Positions 6,493-11,685 of a DNA stretch of 11,685 nt are shown here, in pieces; within the stretch, counting starts at the first letter, position 1, and every line of letters starts with the position of its first letter. The stretch lies in contig JANRAA010000012.1 of the NCBI GenBank assembly GCA_030728235.1, forward strand, positions 1 through 11,685, written 5' to 3'. Position numbers and translations under genes: made by a program. The notes under the pieces are model-generated. The model was not told the origin of the DNA, ran no database searches, and saw only the letters and a program-made list of their open reading frames with translations. The DNA comes from Flavobacteriales bacterium. GTDB taxonomy: Bacteria > Bacteroidota > Bacteroidia > Flavobacteriales_D > Sanyastnellaceae.

Positions 6493-7737
6493 TTGGACAT
6501 TTTTGAACGGATCAAGAACAACCGCGGACCTCTTGGGCAACACGCAAAAGAATCTCACGGTTATTTCACCTTCCCGAAATTGGAAGGACCTATTTCAAAC
6601 CGCATGACTTTCCGTGGAAAGGAATTGCTTGTTTGGAGCATCAACAACTACTTGGGCTTAGCCAACCACCCGGAGGTGCGTCAGATTGATGCTGAAGCAG
6701 CGAAAGAGTGGGGTATGGGTTACCCAATGGGGGCGCGCATGATGTCGGGACAAACCAAGTACCACGAGCAACTTGAAGCGCAGTTAGCTGATTTTATGCA
6801 GAAAGAAGATGCTTTCTTGCTAAACTTCGGTTACCAAGGGTGTATGAGTGCTGTGGAAGCTTTGGTAGATCGTCATGACGTAATTGTATATGACTCTGAA
6901 TCGCATGCTTGCATGGTTGATGGCGTTCGTTTGCACCACGGAAAGCGTTTCGTTTTCCAGCACAACGACATGGAGAGCTTTGAGAAGCAACTTCGCAACG
7001 CGAAAAACCTAACCGACAAAACCGGTGGTGGTATTTTGGTGATGACAGAAGGTGTTTTCGGAATGGCTGGTGACCAAGGTAAGTTGGCAGAGATCGTTAA
7101 ATTCAAGAAAGAATACGGTTTCCGTTTATTTGTCGATGACGCTCACGGTTTCGGAACCATTGGTGAAATGGGACGTGGAGCAGGAGATTTCCAGGGTGTT
7201 CACAAAGACATCGACGTGTACTTCGGAACTTTCGCAAAGTCGATGGCGACCATCGGAGCTTTCGTTGCTGCCGACGAGCACGTAATCGAATACTTGCGTT
7301 ACAACATGCGTTCACAAACCTTCGCTAAATCGCTTCCGATGCCTATCGTTATTGGGGCTATCAAGCGTTTGGAGATGATGCGCACACGTCCGGAGCTAAA
7401 AGAAAACCTGTGGAACATTGCAAACGCTTTGCAAACAGGATTGACAGCCGCTGGATTCAACATCGGACACACCAACTCAGCAGTAACTCCTGTTTTCTTG
7501 AGCGGTGGTTTGGGTGAAGCGACAAATTTGACGCTCGACTTGCGTGAGAATTATGGTATTTTCTGCTCAATCGTGGTATACCCGGTTGTGCCTAAAGACA
7601 CCATCATGTTGCGCTTGATCCCTACTGCGGTGCACACGTTAGAAGATGTTCAATACACCATCGAAACGTTCACCAAAGTGAAAGAGAAGTTGGAGAATGG
7701 TGAGTATATCTCAGAAAAAATCGCTTCATGGAGCTAA
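6493..7737 (+). CDS. Alpha-oxoamine synthase (serine palmitoyltransferase or cysteate acyltransferase type)
   Basis: This 414-residue PLP enzyme condenses an amino acid with an acyl thioester, releasing CO2. The family includes serine palmitoyltransferase, KBL, BioF and the sulfonolipid enzyme cysteate acyltransferase. His138 (SESHACMVDG) would stack on PLP, Asp215 and His218 (VDDAHGFG) would contact the ring, and Lys249 (GTFAKSMATIG) would form the Schiff base. The His-to-Lys spacing of 31 residues equals that in Sphingomonas serine palmitoyltransferase. NNYLGLANHPEVR near residue 50 and GARMMSGQTKYHEQLE are typical of the Bacteroidota membrane-lipid branch, so I infer a role in sphingolipid or sulfonolipid head-base synthesis at the cytoplasm/inner membrane. 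The start is uncertain: TTG at 6493 is the only ordinary start codon near the conserved DIFERIKNNRGPLGQH, but the frame is open back to 6448 without ATG or GTG. The gene is monocistronic, with a promoter before it and a terminator after it. Confidence 0.88.
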   Translation: MDIFERIKNNRGPLGQHAKESHGYFTFPKLEGPISNRMTFRGKELLVWSINNYLGLANHPEVRQIDAEAAKEWGMGYPMGARMMSGQTKYHEQLEAQLADFMQKEDAFLLNFGYQGCMSAVEALVDRHDVIVYDSESHACMVDGVRLHHGKRFVFQHNDMESFEKQLRNAKNLTDKTGGGILVMTEGVFGMAGDQGKLAEIVKFKKEYGFRLFVDDAHGFGTIGEMGRGAGDFQGVHKDIDVYFGTFAKSMATIGAFVAADEHVIEYLRYNMRSQTFAKSLPMPIVIGAIKRLEMMRTRPELKENLWNIANALQTGLTAAGFNIGHTNSAVTPVFLSGGLGEATNLTLDLRENYGIFCSIVVYPVVPKDTIMLRLIPTAVHTLEDVQYTIETFTKVKEKLENGEYISEKIASWS

Positions 7738-7761
7738 GCTCTTGAGGTGTTATAATACAAG

Positions 7762-7787
7762 AAAGGAGGCTTCGGTCTCCTTTTTTT
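7762..7787 (+). terminator. Rho-independent terminator with UUCG tetraloop
   Basis: AAAGGAG-GC-TTCG-GT-CTCCTTT folds into a nine-pair stem (one G-U pair) capped by the extra-stable C(UUCG)G tetraloop, with seven Ts at 7781-7787. It lies 24 nt after the synthase stop codon and separates that gene from truA. Confidence 0.9.
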
Positions 7788-7850
7788 ATGAAATCACTTT
7801 TCCTGAATAGGTTTATCGCTGCGATGGACCTTTGAAGGTGAAAAGTTGTC

Positions 7851-7858
7851 GATATTTG
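7851..7858 (+). promoter_or_regulatory. Bacteroidota-like -7 box for truA
   Basis: GATATTTG differs from TAnnTTTG at the first base only and is followed by C. A TTG at 7832-7834 could be the -33 element (16-nt gap). The box ends 5 nt before the truA ATG, so the transcript would be almost leaderless. Confidence 0.4.
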
Positions 7859-7863
7859 CAGAC

Positions 7864-8598
7864 ATGTCAAGGTACTTTTTAGAGATCGCATACGATGGAA
7901 CGCCCTTTTGCGGTTGGCAAATTCAAGTCGGCCAACCCAGCGTGCAAGAGGAGGTTAACAAAGCACTCGGTATGCTGCTCAAGAAAGAAATTGAGACGAT
8001 AGGTTGCGGGCGAACAGACACTGGCGTGCACGCTTCTCAGTTTTTTGTCCATTTTGATACCGAAAATAAAGTCGACTGCGAACATTTGACCTATAAGCTG
8101 AATCACATCTTACCTGCTGAAATAGCTGTTTTCAGAACCGTCGCTGTTGATGAAGAAGCGCATGCTCGATTTGGTGCTACCAGCAGGTCGTATCAGTATC
8201 ACTGCCACTTGCATAAAGATCCATTTGCCATCCATTCATTGCAGTTGAACTACACTCCCGATATTGAATTGATGAATGTAGCCGCGAATAAATTGCTGCA
8301 TATCAATGATTTTGCGTCTTTTTGTAAGTCTGGGGGCAATAACAAAACAACCCTGTGCGATGTCCGTGTAGCAAAGTGGGAGCAAGAAGGTTCACGGCTT
8401 GTGTTCACCATCACTGCAGATCGTTTTTTGCGCAACATGGTGCGCTCAGTGGTGGGGACTTTGCTTGATGTGGGGCGAGGAAAAATTACCATGGCAGAGT
8501 TTGATAGAATACTAGAATCCAAATCCCGATCAGAAGCCGGGCAGTCGATGTCGGCAAAAGCGCTTTTTTTAACGAATGTGCAGTACCCATTTTTGTAA
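7864..8598 (+). CDS. truA: tRNA pseudouridine(38-40) synthase TruA
   Basis: This 244-residue enzyme isomerises uridines 38, 39 and 40 in the anticodon arm of tRNAs to pseudouridine. The start MSRYFLEIAYDGTPFCGWQ is diagnostic, as is the catalytic loop CGRTDTGVHA with the nucleophile Asp52 (equivalent to Asp60 in E. coli). Also present are the RSYQYHCH strand, the DFASFCKSG segment and the C-terminal FLRNMVRSVVGTLLDVGRGK motif. I chose ATG at 7864 because the family starts just before the RYFLEIAYDGT strand; the in-frame TTG at 7846 lies upstream of the likely -7 box. The length is typical. Its stop codon TAA is part of the next gene's -7 box. Confidence 0.96.
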   Translation: MSRYFLEIAYDGTPFCGWQIQVGQPSVQEEVNKALGMLLKKEIETIGCGRTDTGVHASQFFVHFDTENKVDCEHLTYKLNHILPAEIAVFRTVAVDEEAHARFGATSRSYQYHCHLHKDPFAIHSLQLNYTPDIELMNVAANKLLHINDFASFCKSGGNNKTTLCDVRVAKWEQEGSRLVFTITADRFLRNMVRSVVGTLLDVGRGKITMAEFDRILESKSRSEAGQSMSAKALFLTNVQYPFL

Positions 8599-8603
8599 TT
8601 TTG
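8596..8603 (+). promoter_or_regulatory. -7 box for the ABC exporter, overlapping the truA stop
   Basis: TAATTTTG followed by C is a full TAnnTTTG match whose first three bases are the truA stop codon. It ends 16 nt before the GTG start of the exporter gene. Confidence 0.4.
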
Positions 8604-8619
8604 CCGCAACAAATTTTCC

Positions 8620-10443
8620 GTGAGTCAATCCAATAAGCAAGGTAATGTTTTCGATGCCGGTATTTTTCGCCGCCTGCTAAGTCAGGTTGGTGGATATAAA
8701 GTGCCATTCTTCATCACGTCGTTACTCGTGCTGATTTTAGCAGGCACCATCTGGATTCGTCCAGCTCTGATTTCATATGCCATCGACTCCAAGGTAAAAG
8801 GTGTTGCACTTGATGAGTTGGGTTCGTTTGCCCATTTCATGGACCCCATCGTCATGCGAAATACCGATTCAAACGGGAAAGCGCTTTTACTGATAATCCT
8901 TCTGGTGGTTGTTGTATTGCTGTTTGAAGCAGTATTGCAATTTTACCAAACCTACCTCGCAAATTTTGTCGCACAGAGCGTTACGCTCGATATGCGTTCG
9001 AAATTGTACAAGCACATTTTGCGGTTTCGCTTGCAGTATTTCGACAAGAACCCAGTGGGCAGTTTTGTAACGCGATTGGTGTCTGATATAGATGGTGTTG
9101 CCCAGATTTTCTCGGATGGAATCTTGAGTATCATTGGCGATATCCTGCGTTTGGTGGTTGTAATAGGTGTGATGCTATCTATCGACTGGCGGTTGACCTT
9201 GATCGTGCTGATTCCAATTCCAATTTTGCTGTGGGCAACACGTATTTTCCAGCAGGCCATCAAGAAAGCCTTTATTGAGGCAAGAAATGAGGTGAACCGC
9301 ATCAATGTGTTCATTCAAGAACACGTAACGGGTATGAATATCGTTCAGATTTTCAACCGAGAATCGCATGAGCAAAATCGCTTTAGAAAGATCAACAAAG
9401 AGCACCGCGATGCGAATATCCGTTCGATTTGGGCATTTAGCATCTTTTTTCCTCTTGTAGAACTCTTCTCGGCTGGAAGTGTAGCTTTGTTGCTTTGGTG
9501 GGGAGTGCATGAAGCTGTGGCGGGGACAATGACGCTCGGTGTGATTCTCGAATTCATATTGTACGTCTTCATGTTGTACCGTCCGATTCGTCAGCTTGCT
9601 GATCGCTTCAACGTTTTGCAAATGGGCATCGTGAATGCAGAGCGTGTGTTTAAAGTGTTCGATACCGTTGATCAGATTGCTGATGAAGGCACAGGAACAT
9701 TGGACAATATGAAAGGGGAGATCTCTTTTCAGAACGTATGGTTTGCTTATCAAGAAGAAGATTGGGTTTTAAAAGACATTTCTTTTGAAGTAAAAGAAGG
9801 GGAGACCGTTGCCTTTGTTGGTGCAACAGGAGCTGGGAAGTCGTCTGTAATCAATCTCTTGAGTCGGTTCTACGAGTTCCAAAAAGGAGAGGTGTTTATT
9901 GATGGTAAAGAGCTGAAGACTTTGAGTTTAGGAGCGGTGCGGACAAACGTAGCAGTGGTGCTGCAAGATGTGTTTTTGTTCAGCGATACAATTTACAACA
10001 ACATTACCTTATACGACAAAGCCATCACCCGCGAGCAGGTTGTTGAAGCAGCAAAGGCTGTGGGTGCGCATGACTTTATCATGAAGTTGCCAGGAGATTA
10101 CGATTACGATGTGAAAGAAAGAGGCGGGATGCTGAGTGCCGGACAACGACAATTGCTCGCGTTTATTCGCGCTTATGTCTACCAGCCGCGCATTTTGGTG
10201 TTGGATGAGGCCACCTCGTCGATAGATACAGAAAGCGAAATGATGATTCGTGTTGCGACAGATAAGCTCACCAAAGGCAGAACGTCGATCGTTATTGCGC
10301 ACCGATTGAGTACAATTCAACAGGCAGATCGAATCATTGTTATGGATCAAGGACACATTGTTGAACAAGGCAATCACCAAGAATTACTCGCCTTAAACGG
10401 AGCCTACAAACGTCTATTCGAATTGCAGTTTGTGAACGATTGA
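8620..10443 (+). CDS. MsbA-like ABC exporter (fused permease and ATPase)
   Basis: This 607-residue half-transporter probably works as a homodimer in the inner membrane and pumps a lipid, peptide or drug out of the cytoplasm using ATP. The N-terminal type 1 exporter domain has about six hydrophobic helices, with clear ones near residues 28-53, 88-111, 169-188, 190-208, 268-294 and 302-322. The conserved loop with R-L-Q-Y-F-D and V-S-D-I-D follows helix 2. The ATPase domain (about 365-600) has Walker A (G401 to S408, with Lys407), a Q-loop in VLQDVFLFSDT, the signature L505-S-A-G-Q509, Walker B with D529-E530 in ILVLDEATSSID, and the switch His561 in IAHRLST. All catalytic residues are intact. 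The start is GTG at 8620, with no Shine-Dalgarno sequence. The substrate cannot be read from the sequence; export of a lipid is possible but unproven. Confidence 0.9.
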   Translation: MSQSNKQGNVFDAGIFRRLLSQVGGYKVPFFITSLLVLILAGTIWIRPALISYAIDSKVKGVALDELGSFAHFMDPIVMRNTDSNGKALLLIILLVVVVLLFEAVLQFYQTYLANFVAQSVTLDMRSKLYKHILRFRLQYFDKNPVGSFVTRLVSDIDGVAQIFSDGILSIIGDILRLVVVIGVMLSIDWRLTLIVLIPIPILLWATRIFQQAIKKAFIEARNEVNRINVFIQEHVTGMNIVQIFNRESHEQNRFRKINKEHRDANIRSIWAFSIFFPLVELFSAGSVALLLWWGVHEAVAGTMTLGVILEFILYVFMLYRPIRQLADRFNVLQMGIVNAERVFKVFDTVDQIADEGTGTLDNMKGEISFQNVWFAYQEEDWVLKDISFEVKEGETVAFVGATGAGKSSVINLLSRFYEFQKGEVFIDGKELKTLSLGAVRTNVAVVLQDVFLFSDTIYNNITLYDKAITREQVVEAAKAVGAHDFIMKLPGDYDYDVKERGGMLSAGQRQLLAFIRAYVYQPRILVLDEATSSIDTESEMMIRVATDKLTKGRTSIVIAHRLSTIQQADRIIVMDQGHIVEQGNHQELLALNGAYKRLFELQFVND

Positions 10444-10532
10444 GTTTCCTCTTTTTGTCAAGATTATTTTCGAGGGGAAAAGAATATTTCTCATTATTTC
10501 TTAGCATCTTTAAAGACCAAAACCTTTCGAAA

Positions 10533-11685
10533 TTGACTCTTCGTCATCTCTGTTATTTCGTTTTATTTCTTCTCGGTTCAATGCGCGCTTCAGCGCAGCC
10601 AGGATGTCCGCAAGTGACTGCTGTAACTTTCGACGGACAAGCATCAGGGGCAGTTACCTGCAACGAACCTTGTATAGAATTGAATGCTACACCATTTTCA
10701 GTTGCTTCAACAAATACTTATTCGGTTGGAAGTATTCCCTACAGTCCGCCCTTTGCCTACAATTTGGGCACAGTTATTCCAATCAATACCGATGATGTTT
10801 ACAGTGCGGCGATAAACATTCCCTTTAATTTCTGTTTTTTTGGTGTGAACTATAACCAATTGGTTGTCGGCTCCAATGGCATGCTTACGTTTGATATGTC
10901 GAATGCCAGTGGCATTTGTCCGTGGGCTTTCACCGCTTCAATCCCCAGTCCAGCTCTCGAAACAAATTCGATTTTCGGTGTATATCAAGATATCAATCCT
11001 GCAACTTGCGGAAACGTTCGCTGGCAAGTATTAGGCACCGCGCCATGTCGCACCTTTATTTTGAATTTCAATGGGGTATGTCAGTTCAGTTGTAGCTCGC
11101 AGACATCCACATCCCAAATAGTGCTTTACGAAGCAACCAACATCATTGAAATTTACATTCAGAACAAACCAATTTGCGCAGGATGGAATGGCGGACGTTC
11201 TTTGGTTGGTATTCTCAATGCGGCAGGCACTTTGGGGTACGCGCCTCCTGGAAGAAATACAGGTGTTTGGGCAGCAACCAATGAGGCATGGCGCTTCACT
11301 CCAAACAGTGGAAGTTCGGTAGTCGCCATAAATTGGTTCGAAAATGGGACTCTAATAGGCACAGGACCGAATATTACTGTTTGTCCAACTGAGACTACCA
11401 CCTACACGGCATTAGCCACCTATTCGTCTTGTGGAGGCAACAACACGGTTTCTGATGACATCATAGTTATTTCAGACGTCGACCCGCTTGATCCAGAAGC
11501 AACCATTACCAATGCTCAAGATTTATGTCTGAGTCAAGGTCAATACACGCTAGTGCCCGTTGATTCAGGAGGCACATGGTCAAGCGATTGCGGTGCTTGT
11601 TTAGCTGCCAACGGCGTATTTGATACATCACTGTCGGGAGCAGGGAATTTCAATGTGACTTATGAGGTGATTACGAGTTGTGGCC
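10533..11685 (+). CDS. Secreted Cys-rich protein with Ig/PKD-like modules, N-terminal part; probable T9SS cargo
   Basis: An open frame of 384 codons runs off the right edge. TTG at 10533 gives a convincing signal peptide: Arg4 and His5, a hydrophobic run from Leu6 to Gly15, and cleavage after A-S-A-Q (about 19-22). The in-frame ATG at 10581 would lack a signal, so TTG is the better start. The mature protein has a long beta-rich N-terminal domain (about 25-255), including NFCFFGVNYNQLVVGSNGML, a segment on FGVYQDI, and WNGGRSLVGILNAAGT followed by PPGRNTG and NEAWRFTP. This arrangement is common in Bacteroidota gliding-motility-associated, T9SS-sorted surface proteins. One Ig/PKD-like unit follows (WFENGTLIGTG to a YTALATYSSCGG strand, about 264-300), and another begins with GGTWSSDCGAC. 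Roughly 18 cysteines suggest disulfides. The C-terminal sorting domain, needed to prove T9SS export, is beyond the window. Its function is unknown; adhesion is possible. Confidence 0.72.
   Translation, partial: MTLRHLCYFVLFLLGSMRASAQPGCPQVTAVTFDGQASGAVTCNEPCIELNATPFSVASTNTYSVGSIPYSPPFAYNLGTVIPINTDDVYSAAINIPFNFCFFGVNYNQLVVGSNGMLTFDMSNASGICPWAFTASIPSPALETNSIFGVYQDINPATCGNVRWQVLGTAPCRTFILNFNGVCQFSCSSQTSTSQIVLYEATNIIEIYIQNKPICAGWNGGRSLVGILNAAGTLGYAPPGRNTGVWAATNEAWRFTPNSGSSVVAINWFENGTLIGTGPNITVCPTETTTYTALATYSSCGGNNTVSDDIIVISDVDPLDPEATITNAQDLCLSQGQYTLVPVDSGGTWSSDCGACLAANGVFDTSLSGAGNFNVTYEVITSCG

Noticed and set aside
9175..9753. 192-codon open frame on the minus strand
   Set aside because: It lies wholly antisense to the ABC exporter, and its translation has no recognisable domain and an irregular composition. 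It is a by-product of the codon use of the real gene.
10444..10532. Possible terminator between the ABC exporter and the secreted protein
   Set aside because: T-rich and A-rich stretches are present, but the best pairing is about 5 bp without a following T run. No clear promoter box was found either, apart from weak matches.

Overview
The window reads as ordinary chromosomal DNA of a member of the Bacteroidota, most likely order Flavobacteriales. The evidence is the bamD-rpoZ-coaBC-porD-recN gene order, a Bacteroidota-type omega subunit, a PorD/DUF4835 protein of the type IX secretion system (T9SS), a secreted protein of the kind T9SS exports, and repeated TAnnTTTG -7 boxes with almost no Shine-Dalgarno sequences. 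The genus cannot be named from the sequence alone.

Layout. Positions 1-619 (minus strand) hold the N-terminal half of a PLP-dependent Cys/Met-metabolism enzyme resembling methionine gamma-lyase or cystathionine gamma-synthase. It is transcribed away from an Lrp/AsnC regulator (760-1239, plus strand). The AT-rich gap between them carries a repeated TATTTTAT/ATAAAATA motif that may be the regulator's operator. From 1312 to 6319 a tightly packed plus-strand block encodes BamD (outer-membrane protein assembly), RNA polymerase omega, CoaBC (coenzyme A synthesis), PorD (T9SS) and RecN (recombinational repair). A strong intrinsic terminator splits this block between rpoZ and coaBC. Then come an alpha-oxoamine synthase (6493-7737; serine palmitoyltransferase or cysteate acyltransferase type) with its own promoter and a UUCG-tetraloop terminator, the tRNA pseudouridine synthase TruA (7864-8598), and an MsbA-like ABC exporter (8620-10443). 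The last gene (10533 to the window end) is the N-terminal part of a large Cys-rich secreted protein, probably a T9SS cargo with gliding-motility-type domains.

How the genes relate. BamD, PorD, the sphingolipid/sulfonolipid enzyme, the ABC exporter and the secreted protein all concern the cell envelope and secretion. Omega, RecN, TruA and CoaBC are housekeeping genes. I see no mobile element, CRISPR array, tRNA or rRNA, and no clear new multi-gene system. The most interesting points are a CoaBC whose decarboxylase half carries Asp125 and Ser158 where the E. coli enzyme has Asn125 and Cys158, the unresolved substrate and start codon of the oxoamine synthase, -7 boxes lying only 5-16 nt from start codons, and the repeat cluster between the lyase and its likely Lrp regulator. 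No gene-free stretch exceeds 300 bases.
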